This document shows positions 18,149 through 26,366 of a stretch of 64,000 bases of DNA, piece by piece; the stretch's first letter is position 1, and each line of letters begins with the position of its first letter. This stretch comes from an uncultured Prochlorococcus sp. (lineage in GTDB: Bacteria; Cyanobacteriota; Cyanobacteriia; PCC-6307; Cyanobiaceae): the NCBI GenBank assembly GCA_902628235.1, contig CACOMD010000001.1:1-64000 (forward strand), written 5' to 3'. The position numbers and the translations under genes were made by a program. The notes beneath the pieces were generated by a model. It was not told where the DNA came from. It made no database searches and was given only the letters and a program-made list of their open reading frames with translations.

Positions 18149-19246
18149 TCAGAAATTGCAGTCAAAATCAATTTTTGAAAGAATTCCATTAATATTTACA
18201 TTCTCATGAACTAATTGGATGGCATAAGATGCCTTTATAGATTCATGTAATCTGACATGTCCAAAAGCTTGCTCTATTACTTCAACTGAAGCAAGAGTAT
18301 CAATATCAACTTTTAAAATTGGTACTTCTAATTCTTCTGCTCGGTGAATAAGCTGAGGCAAAGGTTCGCCAATGCCAGTTAAAATCAAACATTGAGTTGA
18401 GGCCTCTAAGGCTGCTAACTGAATATCAGTTCTATCGGCGCCAGTAACGACAGCCATATTTCTTCTTCTTCTAAAAAATTCCATTGCAGAATTAACTCCC
18501 ATTGCACCAATACTTAAAGTTTCAACAAGTAATTGTTGCTTATCAGGACAACAAATCACTTTTGCATCCAATCTTCTAATCAGTTCTCCAACGGTAACAC
18601 TTCTAAGTAAAGGGGATTTAGGCATGACACCAAAAATCTCAATTCCTAATTCTTTTAAAGCAGGAATGATTGTAGTTTTGATATCTTCAATATCTGAAGG
18701 GACTACAGAATTCAATATAGCCCCAGCAAAATGATCACCTAATTGTTTTTTTGCATTTAAAAGTGCGTCAACACTTGTACTATTTTCCCATAAGTTAACA
18801 ACTAAAACTTTTGAATCTAAAGTCTTTGCCAGCTGAGGAAGACTTAAACCATAAACCAATCCTTCATGAAGACTTCCAGCAGCCTCAAGAATATTAAGGC
18901 CATCAAAATTATCTTTTTTAAGCTCTTTTATTTGTTCAAAAGCTTTTCCAGGAGTAATATCTTTATTTATAATTCTTTTAGCTGAAGAAATATTATCTAA
19001 TAAACCTACTGATGATATTAAATTTTTTTCGTCGATCCCTAAAGTAGAACTTATAAATTTTACATCATCATCAATAAGTCCTTCATAAGCCATTGATGGA
19101 AGATTAGTTAGTTCTATACAGGTAGCTAATGGTTTACCAATGCGGACTTTTTTATTATGGTCAATAATTTTTTTTGCAATTCCAAGAACTAATGCAGATT
19201 TACCACTAAATGGTTCACAAGATCCAATTAATAATATATGACTCAT
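18149..19246 (-). CDS. BioD-like P-loop plus DRTGG domain protein (Pta N-terminal-like)
   Basis: A 365-residue protein built like the N-terminal part of long phosphotransacetylases but lacking the acetyltransferase domain. The P-loop is GSCEPFSGKSALVLGIAKKI at residues 7-26. VLVVNLWENSTSVDALLNAKK continues the dethiobiotin-synthetase-like fold. The DRTGG domain follows from about residue 215 (SVTVGELIRRL, VVTGADRTDIQLAALE). It probably binds a nucleotide and acts as a regulator; a catalytic role is unproven. It heads the four-gene cluster with the SLOG-like protein and YajQ. Confidence 0.8.
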   Translation of the reverse strand: MSHILLIGSCEPFSGKSALVLGIAKKIIDHNKKVRIGKPLATCIELTNLPSMAYEGLIDDDVKFISSTLGIDEKNLISSVGLLDNISSAKRIINKDITPGKAFEQIKELKKDNFDGLNILEAAGSLHEGLVYGLSLPQLAKTLDSKVLVVNLWENSTSVDALLNAKKQLGDHFAGAILNSVVPSDIEDIKTTIIPALKELGIEIFGVMPKSPLLRSVTVGELIRRLDAKVICCPDKQQLLVETLSIGAMGVNSAMEFFRRRRNMAVVTGADRTDIQLAALEASTQCLILTGIGEPLPQLIHRAEELEVPILKVDIDTLASVEVIEQAFGHVRLHESIKASYAIQLVHENVNINGILSKIDFDCNF

Positions 19247-19390
19247 AAGTAATAATTAGTCCTTTAATTAGATTAGTATTTTTTTTACTAGTATTCAATT
19301 ATTTATTTGGGAGAGAAAATTAAGTAGAAATCTTCTTAAATTAATTTATTAAAATAAATTAAAACTTAGATTGATTTTACCGAATTAATT

Positions 19391-20104
19391 ATGCCTAATA
19401 AAAAGACAATTGGAATTACAGGAGCAGGAGGATCCCTTGGAAAAGCCTTAACAATAAAATTTAGTTCTCATGGGCATAAAATAATTGGTTTTACTCATAA
19501 TCGAAATTTTCAAAAGCAAGACGAAAAAGGAACTAATGAATGGGTTTATTGGGAGTGCGGAAAAGAATTTCTACTTGAAAATAGCCTAGATAAGATAGAC
19601 ATTTTAATCTTGAATCATGGAATTTATGACTCTACAAATGATTTAGAACAATCAATCGAAATAAATGCCATTAGTAAAATTAAAATTTTAAGATTATTTG
19701 AAAAAATCTCGCTTTCACAACCGATTGATTCTTCACCAAAAGAAATCTGGATTAATACTTCTGAAGCAGAAATATTGCCTGCTTTAAATCCTTGTTATGA
19801 AATAAGTAAATCTTTAATAGGTCAAGTAGTAACTTTTAAAAAAAATTTCAATAATCAAAAGGAGTCATCAAATCTAATCATCAAAAAAATTATTCTTGGA
19901 CCATTTAAATCTGAATTAAATCCAATTGGGATTATGTCTCCTAAATTAGTAGCAAATTTAATTTTCTATATTTCTAGAATTAGTAATTATCTAATTATTA
20001 TCAGTCCAAATCCTTTAACTTATGTATTATTTCCTTTAAAAGAATTTTATTTTTTTGTATATTATAAATTTTTAAAATTTTTCAACGGAAGATTTTCAAA
20101 TTAA
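19391..20104 (+). CDS. Short-chain dehydrogenase/reductase-like protein
   Basis: A Rossmann-fold protein of 237 residues. The dinucleotide-binding glycine motif is GITGAGGSLGKALTIKFSS. ILILNHGIYDST corresponds to the NNAG segment with unusual residues, and CYEISKSLIG supplies the Tyr-x-x-x-Lys pair. The C-terminal 30 residues (LFPLKEFYFFVYYKFLKFF) are unusually aromatic and may attach it to membranes. The substrate is unknown. It ends in a four-base TTAA overlap with convergent map. Confidence 0.78.
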   Translation: MPNKKTIGITGAGGSLGKALTIKFSSHGHKIIGFTHNRNFQKQDEKGTNEWVYWECGKEFLLENSLDKIDILILNHGIYDSTNDLEQSIEINAISKIKILRLFEKISLSQPIDSSPKEIWINTSEAEILPALNPCYEISKSLIGQVVTFKKNFNNQKESSNLIIKKIILGPFKSELNPIGIMSPKLVANLIFYISRISNYLIIISPNPLTYVLFPLKEFYFFVYYKFLKFFNGRFSN

Positions 20105-20952
20105 AAATCTCTATCAGTTAGTATTTCTATCCCATCTTTTAATACAACAATTGTATGTTCCCATTGAGATGAGAATTTACCATCTTTAGTAACAACAGTC
20201 CATCTATCATTAAGAGTCTTGCAGTATTTTGTTCCAGCATTAACTATTGGTTCAACCGCCAATGTCATACCTTCTCTTAAAACGACATTGGGGAGATCTT
20301 TAGTTCTAAAATTAAAAACTGACGGCTCTTCATGCAGATTCCTTCCCACACCATGACCGGTATAATCTTCAACGACACTGAAACCATTTTCTTTAATTAC
20401 ATCTTCAATCGCACCTGCAATATCCAACAAAGTATTCCCAGCTTTTATTTTATTCAAACCAGCATATAAAGCTTCATAAGCAACATTGCAAAGTTTTTCT
20501 ACTTCTTTATCTACAGAACCTACACAAATAGAAACACAACTATCTCCGTGATAACCATCCATATAAGCACCTGTATCAATCTTTACAAGGTCGCCTTCTT
20601 TAATTATTTTATTTTTATTTGGGATACCATGCACAACTTCATTATTTATACTTGAACAAATACTTGCTGGAAAACCATGATATCCTTTGAAGCTAGGAGT
20701 AGCTCCCATTTCTCTGATTCTTTTTTCTGCAAAGATATCTAGATCCTTTGTACTCATTCCAGGTTGTATTAAATCAATTATCTCACTAAGAACTTTTGAT
20801 ACAATTTTGCTGGATTTTTTTATTAATTTGATTTCTCTAGAAGTTTTTATCTCAATTCCTCTTTTACCTTCAATAAAAGGTACTTGATCTTGAGATTTAA
20901 ACATTTTTTTATTTAGTAAAAGTTCAGCAAAATGTTTCATCGTTTTAAGCAA
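20101..20952 (-). CDS. map: Methionine aminopeptidase type I
   Basis: A metalloprotease that removes initiator methionine from new proteins. The five metal ligands are visible in KIDTGAYMDGYHGDSCVS (two Asp), TGHGVGRNLHEEP (His), LAVEPIV (Glu) and QWEHTIVV (Glu), and VHGIPN carries the substrate-contact His. Its 283 residues include an N-terminal extension of about 35 residues; an internal ATG at 20940 would trim four. It lies divergently from rplS. Its stop is shared with the SDR gene. Confidence 0.94.
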   Translation of the reverse strand: MLKTMKHFAELLLNKKMFKSQDQVPFIEGKRGIEIKTSREIKLIKKSSKIVSKVLSEIIDLIQPGMSTKDLDIFAEKRIREMGATPSFKGYHGFPASICSSINNEVVHGIPNKNKIIKEGDLVKIDTGAYMDGYHGDSCVSICVGSVDKEVEKLCNVAYEALYAGLNKIKAGNTLLDIAGAIEDVIKENGFSVVEDYTGHGVGRNLHEEPSVFNFRTKDLPNVVLREGMTLAVEPIVNAGTKYCKTLNDRWTVVTKDGKFSSQWEHTIVVLKDGIEILTDRDF

Positions 20953-21206
20953 ATTTTTTTTAATTCACAATACTCTTTATATAATTTAAACCTTTCATAA
21001 ACCATTACGAGAAAAAGATATGAAATTTATTACTAGATTTTTAAAATTTACTAAATTTAGTTGTTTTTAAGAATCAATATTAATAGGATTTTAATTTCTA
21101 CAATTAGATAAAATACTGAAATTGTTTAATAAAGTTACCTATAAAATTAAAAAAACAAATCCTTATTACTTAAAGGTTTCTAAAATCGAGTCGAAAGGTT
21201 AAGATA

Positions 21207-21212
21207 TATACT
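21207..21212 (+). promoter_or_regulatory. Possible -10 box for rplS
   Basis: TATACT lies 21 bases before the rplS ATG, in the 280-base gap after map. No good -35 is visible at 17 bases upstream. If used, it would give a very short leader. The rest of the gap holds only a 16-codon ORF that I do not trust. Confidence 0.3.
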
Positions 21213-21232
21213 TATGGTTTTTTTGTAGTCCT

Positions 21233-21706
21233 ATGGCAAAAGATAGTAAATCTGTTGATTCAAAAAACATTAGTGTTGACGAAGGAAGTGAAGCTGATTC
21301 CTCACCTGAAGTAACTTCTAATGATTCTAAAACTGAATTGAATAAAATAATAAATTCTGGAAATTTGGTTCATGAATTTGAGGAATCGCAATTAAAAAAA
21401 GAATTACCTGAAATTTATGTTGGAGACACTGTAAAAGTTGGTGTAAAAATTACAGAAGGTAACAAAGAGAGAGTTCAACCCTACGAAGGTGTAGTAATTG
21501 CAAAGAGACATGGTGGATTAAATCAAACAATAACTGTCAGAAGGATTTTTCAAGGGATTGGGGTAGAAAGAATATTTATGCTACATAGTCCACAAGTTGC
21601 CTCTCTAAAAGTTGAACGTAGAGGTAAAGTAAGGAGAGCTAAGCTATTCTATTTAAGAGATAGAGTAGGTAAAGCTACTCGTGTTAAACAACGCTTCGAC
21701 CGTTAG
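21233..21706 (+). CDS. rplS: 50S ribosomal protein L19 with acidic N-terminal extension
   Basis: L19 sits at the 30S-50S interface of the ribosome. The conserved core starts near residue 57 ([21 protein letters not shown]) and contains [44 protein letters not shown]. The first 45-50 residues are an extra Ser/Asp/Glu-rich tail not found in most bacterial L19 proteins of about 115 residues. The ATG at 21233 is the first in frame. A tRNA-Trp gene follows after 55 bases. Confidence 0.95.
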   Translation: MAKDSKSVDSKNISVDEGSEADSSPEVTSNDSKTELNKIINSGNLVHEFEESQLKKELPEIYVGDTVKVGVKITEGNKERVQPYEGVVIAKRHGGLNQTITVRRIFQGIGVERIFMLHSPQVASLKVERRGKVRRAKLFYLRDRVGKATRVKQRFDR

Positions 21707-21746
21707 AGTTGTGAAATAAATTCACCCTATCGGTCAAAAAGGCGCT

Positions 21747-21752
21747 TATAAT
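21747..21752 (+). promoter_or_regulatory. Perfect -10 box just upstream of tRNA-Trp
   Basis: TATAAT ends nine bases before the mature tRNA 5' end, so initiation would give a leader of only two or three nucleotides. No good -35 is present at the usual distance. The box also lies inside an inverted repeat (21741-21766) whose right arm is the first five bases of the tRNA. Confidence 0.45.
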
Positions 21753-21761
21753 CAAAATTAT

Positions 21762-21834
21762 GCGCCGTTAGTTCAGTTGGTAGAACGCAGGTCTCCAAAA
21801 CCTGATGTCGGGGGTTCAAGTCCTCCACGGCGCG
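21762..21834 (+). tRNA. trnW: tRNA-Trp (anticodon CCA)
   Basis: A 73-nucleotide cloverleaf. The acceptor arms GCGCCGT and ACGGCGC pair perfectly and are followed by discriminator G. The anticodon stem CAGGT/ACCTG encloses loop CTCCAAA with CCA at 21795-21797. The T arm GGGGGTTCAAGTCCTCC is standard. The 3' CCA is not encoded, so it is added after transcription. Confidence 0.97.
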
Positions 21835-21869
21835 TTTGAATCAACATTATGTAATTTATTTTTTTTGTG

Positions 21870-22058
21870 ATGGAGTTAGATCTTCAACCAGGGGACGTAG
21901 TAAAAGTCCTAGAATCAGCCGCCCTAGGATGGGTAAGAGCGAGAGTTATCAGAGTAAAATCTGGTGGTAGAGTTGTAGTACAAAGTGATCAAGGCAGAGA
22001 ATTTACTGCTAGAGGTAATCAAGTAAGACTTATTGAACCAGCTGGTTTTAGACCTTAA
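21870..22058 (+). CDS. Small SH3-like beta-barrel protein, unknown
   Basis: A 62-residue basic protein (ATG at 21870; a GTG just before it is also possible). The sequence LQPGDVVKVLESAALGWVRARVIRVKSGGRVVVQSDQ alternates short beta strands as in SH3/Tudor-like barrels. It has the size of small NDH-1 accessory subunits, but the residues do not match NdhS closely enough for me to claim that. It lies between two tRNA genes. Its G+C content is higher than that of its flanks, consistent with real coding. Confidence 0.65.
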   Translation: MELDLQPGDVVKVLESAALGWVRARVIRVKSGGRVVVQSDQGREFTARGNQVRLIEPAGFRP

Positions 22059-22196
22059 TCTTTTAAGATAATTAATGCACTACTCAAATAAATTTAAATT
22101 GTTTGACAAACAAAATAAATTTTTTATTACAACAAAAATCTTTAGTTTTAACATCTTCTAATTTATACTAGTTAAGTAATATCCCATTATAATTTT

Positions 22197-22270
22197 GGGA
22201 CCGTAGTTCAACTGGTTAGAGCACCGCCCTGTCACGGCGGAAGTTGCGGGTTCGAATCCCGTCGGTCCCG
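22197..22270 (+). tRNA. trnD: tRNA-Asp (anticodon GTC)
   Basis: A 74-nucleotide cloverleaf. Acceptor arms GGGACCG/CGGTCCC are perfect, with discriminator G. The anticodon stem CCGCC/GGCGG holds loop CTGTCAC with GTC at 22231-22233. The T arm contains GGGTTCGAATCCC. CCA is not encoded. It is only 16 bases upstream of the gltX start, so the two may share a transcript. The closest good promoter box is TATACT at 22164-22169. Confidence 0.97.
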
Positions 22271-22286
22271 TACCAAAAAGAAATTC

Positions 22287-23723
22287 TTGAAAAACCGTTT
22301 AAGACTAGCACCAAGTCCCACAGGTCTCTTACATATAGGTACCGCTAGAACAGCATTATTTAACTGGCTATATGCTAAGAAAACTAATGGCAAATTTTTA
22401 CTAAGGATTGAAGATACAGATTTATCTCGTTCTAAACCTGAATTCACAAAAAATATATTAGAGGGATTAAGTTGGCTAGGATTAAATTGGGATGAAGATC
22501 CAATTAATCAAAGTGAAAGGATTAATATACATAAGTTAATTATTAAAAAACTTCTAGATCAAGGACTGGCTTATAGATGTTTCATGTCTGAAAAAGAATC
22601 TCAACAATTAAGAGAAACTCAAAAGAAGAACGGTTTACCTCCCAAACATGACAATAGATATAGAGACCTATCTAAAAGTGAAATTGAAAGTTTTATAAGT
22701 GAAGGTAAGTCATCAGTCATTAGATTCAAAATTGATGATAATGCACAAATTAATTGGCATGACGAGATAAGAGGTGAAATTAAATGGCTTGGGAAAGACC
22801 TTGGAGGAGATATGGTCTTATCAAGAAGGGCTAATGGGGATGATATAGGTTCACCTCTTTATAACTTAGCAGTTGTTATTGATGATAATTTTATGAATAT
22901 TACTCACGTTATTCGGGGAGAAGATCATATTTCTAATACGGCAAAACAAATCTTAATTTATAAAGCTTTAAAGTATGAACTCCCTAAATTTTCACACGCC
23001 CCTTTAATTTTAAATATTGAAGGGAAAAAATTATCAAAACGGGACTCTGTAACATCTATTGATGAATTCAAAGAAATGGGTTATCTCCCTGATGCCCTTG
23101 CCAACTACATGCTCCTATTAGGATGGTCTCCTAAATCCTGTGAGAATGAAATACAATCCCTAGAAAATATTTCGAAGATATTTGATATAAAAGACGTTAA
23201 TAAAGCAGGTGCAAAATTTAATTGGGAAAAACTTAATTGGATCAATTCTCAATACATTAAAAATATGGATTCTAATAATTTGTTTATTATCTTTAGAAAC
23301 TATTGGGAAAAGGAAGGTTGGGAAATACCTTCTCGAGAATGGGGTTTAAATTTAACACTTTTAATTCAGGACTCAATTATCGTTCTCAAAGACGTATTAG
23401 ACCAGTCAAAACCATTTTTTAAATTACAAGAAGTTGATAATAAAAGTATTGATTTTTTAAAAAGCAACAACGTAAAACCTCTGTTAAAAAATGTAATTGA
23501 GTTAATTAGTAAAGAAAATCAAACTATTGATCGAAATAATATAAAGGAAATAATTGAGGAGATTTCTATCAAATATAAAATCAAAAAAGGTATCTTAATG
23601 AAATCGCTTAGGATTGCATTTTTTGGATGTTTAAGCGGTCCAGACTTAATAGAAAGTTGGTTACTTTTATCCGAGAAAGGTGAAGACCTTTCAAGGATTA
23701 AGAGATGTTTAGACATTATTTAA
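22287..23723 (+). CDS. gltX: Glutamyl-tRNA synthetase
   Basis: A class I aminoacyl-tRNA synthetase that charges tRNA-Glu, which in cyanobacteria also feeds the C5 route to tetrapyrroles (with HemL in this window). The HIGH box is APSPTGLLHIGTART at residues 8-22, LLRIEDTDLSRS follows, and the KMSKS box is KKLSKRDSVTS near residue 250. The 478-residue length is normal. Translation begins with TTG, 16 bases after tRNA-Asp. The 3' end overlaps the convergent antiporter gene by 15 bases. Confidence 0.96.
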   Translation: MKNRLRLAPSPTGLLHIGTARTALFNWLYAKKTNGKFLLRIEDTDLSRSKPEFTKNILEGLSWLGLNWDEDPINQSERINIHKLIIKKLLDQGLAYRCFMSEKESQQLRETQKKNGLPPKHDNRYRDLSKSEIESFISEGKSSVIRFKIDDNAQINWHDEIRGEIKWLGKDLGGDMVLSRRANGDDIGSPLYNLAVVIDDNFMNITHVIRGEDHISNTAKQILIYKALKYELPKFSHAPLILNIEGKKLSKRDSVTSIDEFKEMGYLPDALANYMLLLGWSPKSCENEIQSLENISKIFDIKDVNKAGAKFNWEKLNWINSQYIKNMDSNNLFIIFRNYWEKEGWEIPSREWGLNLTLLIQDSIIVLKDVLDQSKPFFKLQEVDNKSIDFLKSNNVKPLLKNVIELISKENQTIDRNNIKEIIEEISIKYKIKKGILMKSLRIAFFGCLSGPDLIESWLLLSEKGEDLSRIKRCLDII

Positions 23724-24920
23724 ATTTTCTGAATCTATAAGGTTTAAAAATTTTGCAAGTGGTTTAGCTGTTAGACCTTGTATACCTACAGTCATTAAGA
23801 TTGTTAGAAAAACCAAGCCTTGAAGTCTTCCTGAACCCAGTACTCCCGCTTGCTCTAATCTAATTGAAAATAATGAAGCCACTGCAGCTGTGACAATACC
23901 TCTTGGTGCTAGCCAAGCCAAAAATATTCTTTCTTTAATATCTAATTCTTGACCAATAGTTGCTAAGGAAACCGAAATTGGTCTTACCACAATCATCATC
24001 ATAAACACGCAAATAACTCCTCCCCAACCCAGAGGACTTAATTCGCCCCAAGAGACATCAGAAGCCAAAAGAGGAAAAAGAACTGTAATCGCCAATTGAG
24101 CTAATTCGCTAATAAGATTGTCTAACCTCTCTTTATCAATTACTTCTCTTTTACCAACAATAAATCCCGCGGCAACTGAAGCAGGTAAACCTGATTCAGG
24201 AAGAAAATATTCACAGATGCCATATACCAGAAAAATTATGCCAACAGTGACTTGAAGTTCTATACCCAATGAAGAATCACTTTTAATTTTTTTTAGGATT
24301 TCAGATAAGAGCCAGCCAGCGACAAGTCCAATTAATACTCCTCCTCCTAATCTCTGCATTAAAGCAATAAATACTTCTTTTATTCCATGCAAATCACCCA
24401 ATAAAAGTTCTAAAATTAATAATGCCAGTACAGCTCCTATGGGTTCTAAAACTAAGCCCTCAGCTTTCAATACACTTGACAAAGGTGATGCAAGTTTTAT
24501 TTGTTCCACTAATGGAGATATTACTGTTGGTCCAGTAGCTAAAACTATTGAACTATAGACTGCTGCTATAGGCCAAGATAAACCAGCAAACACATGCGCT
24601 ATTAATACTCCTCCAGCTAAAGAAATAATTAACCTTAATAGCGATATTCTTAAAACAGTAGATCTTACGTTACCTTCAGGCAATTTGAGATTTAAGCCCC
24701 CTTCAAATAAAACTAAGCAAACCAATAATCCGACAATTGTCTCCAATCCTTGCCCAAGATCCAAAGGCTCAACTAATCCAAATCCTGAGCGCCCGATCAG
24801 TAAACCTGATAATAAAAGAATTACTACGCTAGGAAATCCTGTAATAGAAGATATTAAACGAGCTATTGCCCCTGCAAATACAGTTATACCCCAAAGTAAT
24901 CCAAGCCTCTCAGGCGTCAT
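23709..24920 (-). CDS. CPA1-family Na+/H+ antiporter
   Basis: A polytopic membrane exchanger for sodium and proton homeostasis, important in seawater. About twelve hydrophobic helices fill the 403 residues. ATGPTVISPLVEQIKL contains the cation-site TGPT segment of the NhaP-like group, and GLPASVAAGFIVGKRE is also typical. It has no large cytosolic C-terminal domain, so it is the short type. It starts with ATG at 24920. It could sit in the cytoplasmic or thylakoid membrane. Confidence 0.87.
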   Translation of the reverse strand: MTPERLGLLWGITVFAGAIARLISSITGFPSVVILLLSGLLIGRSGFGLVEPLDLGQGLETIVGLLVCLVLFEGGLNLKLPEGNVRSTVLRISLLRLIISLAGGVLIAHVFAGLSWPIAAVYSSIVLATGPTVISPLVEQIKLASPLSSVLKAEGLVLEPIGAVLALLILELLLGDLHGIKEVFIALMQRLGGGVLIGLVAGWLLSEILKKIKSDSSLGIELQVTVGIIFLVYGICEYFLPESGLPASVAAGFIVGKREVIDKERLDNLISELAQLAITVLFPLLASDVSWGELSPLGWGGVICVFMMMIVVRPISVSLATIGQELDIKERIFLAWLAPRGIVTAAVASLFSIRLEQAGVLGSGRLQGLVFLTILMTVGIQGLTAKPLAKFLNLIDSENLNNV

Positions 24921-25034
24921 ATAAATTTCCGATAATAAATAATATCAATTTATTTGATTAAATCAACAAATATAATTTTAGTCTACACCACAAAATATTT
25001 ATTAATCTTAAAGAGTCCTACTAAATAAAAGTTT

Positions 25035-25214
25035 TCAAGAAGAAAATTTATTTAAAAGGGTAATAAATATTAATAAGAAGCCTATTCCAACAGTTGCCAT
25101 CCTCCCATTCCAGATTTCAGCTTGAGGAGTAAAACCTCTTTTCCAAAGGTTTAATTCTGCTTTATCAACAAGATTTCTTGTATCTTGGTCCAAATTGTTA
25201 ACATTTTTATTCAT
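25035..25214 (-). CDS. hli: High-light-inducible protein (single-helix Hli/Scp)
   Basis: A 59-residue gene missing from the ORF track because of its size. It reads from ATG 25214 to TGA 25035. The chlorophyll a/b-binding motif AEIWNGRMATVGIGFLLIFI is the Hli single helix, with the Glu and Asn/Arg that pair helices in a dimer and ligate chlorophyll. ELNLWKRGFTPQ precedes it. These thylakoid proteins protect the photosystems and chlorophyll synthesis. It starts 11 bases after tsaD and probably shares its transcript. The terminal region has only three or four residues after the helix. Confidence 0.9.
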   Translation of the reverse strand: MNKNVNNLDQDTRNLVDKAELNLWKRGFTPQAEIWNGRMATVGIGFLLIFITLLNKFSS

Positions 25215-25225
25215 TAGTAATTAAA

Positions 25226-26296
25226 TTAAAATGGTGGATTTTGATCATAAAGACACATTGCTTGATCTATTGGTAGCCTTGCTGCGACTCCAAGATTTAA
25301 AGAACTCTGAAAATCCCCTAAACTAAGTCTTGAGAGAGCTGCTGCACCAATCATCGCAGCATTATCAGTGCATAGAGATAAAGGTGCTAAATGAACTTTA
25401 ATAGATTTTTCATAAGCTTTCTCAATCATCATTTTTCTTAACATATTATTTGCAGCTACACCTCCCACAACTACAAGATCATTTAATTTATGATCAGATG
25501 CACAATTAAGAGATCTTTCTACAAGTACTTCAGCCACAACTCTTTGAAAACTGGCAGCTATATCACTAATAGGAACATTTTCTTCGCTGTCTTTTAATTT
25601 CTCTACAAGCCGTAGAACAGCAGTTTTTAATCCACTAAAAGAAAAATCATATTTCAAAAAACCACCTTTTTTATCCGAGATTTTACACTTTGGCAAATCG
25701 TACTTCGAGGCATCTCCTTTCTTCGCGGCTTTCTCTATCGCAGGCCCTCCAGGATACCCAAGACCTAACAATCTTCCAACCTTATCAAAAGCCTCGCCAG
25801 CAGCATCATCATAACTTCTTCCAATTCTGAACATTTTTTTATTTTCCTCAACCTTAATTAATTCGGTATGCCCTCCACTAACCAAGAGGACAAGATAAGG
25901 TGGCTTGGGAGAATCCTGAGAAAAAAAAATTGAAGAAAGATGTCCATCAAGATGATGAATGCCTAAAAATGGTTTTGAATGCATCAAGCATAATGTTCTA
26001 GCAAATATAGATCCTATCCTTAAGCATCCAATCAAACCTGGTGCAACAGTTGAGGCGATACTATCAATCTGATTAATATTTTGATTGGCATCTTTAAGTG
26101 CCTGCTCGTAAACAGAAGGTATTAATTCTAGATGCTTTCTAGCTGCTAATTCAGGAACGACTCCACCCCACTTAGAATGATCTTTAACTTGTGAAGCAAT
26201 AACATTTGAATGAATTCTATAAGTTCCATCATTATTAGATACTACAGAAACTGATGTCTCATCACAACTTGTTTCAATAGCAAGGACTAAAGCCAT
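25226..26296 (-). CDS. tsaD: tRNA N6-adenosine threonylcarbamoyltransferase TsaD
   Basis: TsaD transfers threonylcarbamoyl to A37 of ANN-decoding tRNAs, with TsaB and TsaE. The ASKHA fold is shown by ALVLAIETSCDETSVSVV at the N-terminus, the metal site GIHHLDGHLSS, LLVSGGHTELIKV, GEAFDKVGRLLGLGYPGG and VVVGGVAANNMLR. The 356-residue length is normal. It begins with ATG and is divergent from psaF. A tiny hli gene follows after 11 bases. Confidence 0.96.
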   Translation of the reverse strand: MALVLAIETSCDETSVSVVSNNDGTYRIHSNVIASQVKDHSKWGGVVPELAARKHLELIPSVYEQALKDANQNINQIDSIASTVAPGLIGCLRIGSIFARTLCLMHSKPFLGIHHLDGHLSSIFFSQDSPKPPYLVLLVSGGHTELIKVEENKKMFRIGRSYDDAAGEAFDKVGRLLGLGYPGGPAIEKAAKKGDASKYDLPKCKISDKKGGFLKYDFSFSGLKTAVLRLVEKLKDSEENVPISDIAASFQRVVAEVLVERSLNCASDHKLNDLVVVGGVAANNMLRKMMIEKAYEKSIKVHLAPLSLCTDNAAMIGAAALSRLSLGDFQSSLNLGVAARLPIDQAMCLYDQNPPF

Positions 26297-26366
26297 ATAT
26301 TGTTCTAGAATACTTTAACTTAATAATAATTTCCTTATCACCTAAGAGAATTAAAGATTGCGACTT

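Noticed and set aside
21020-21070. 16-codon ORF (MKFITRFLKFTKFSCF) upstream of rplS
   Set aside because: Low-complexity Phe/Lys composition expected by chance in AT-rich DNA.
22188-22193. TATAAT immediately before tRNA-Asp
   Set aside because: It ends only three bases before the mature 5' end, so initiation from it would start inside the tRNA.
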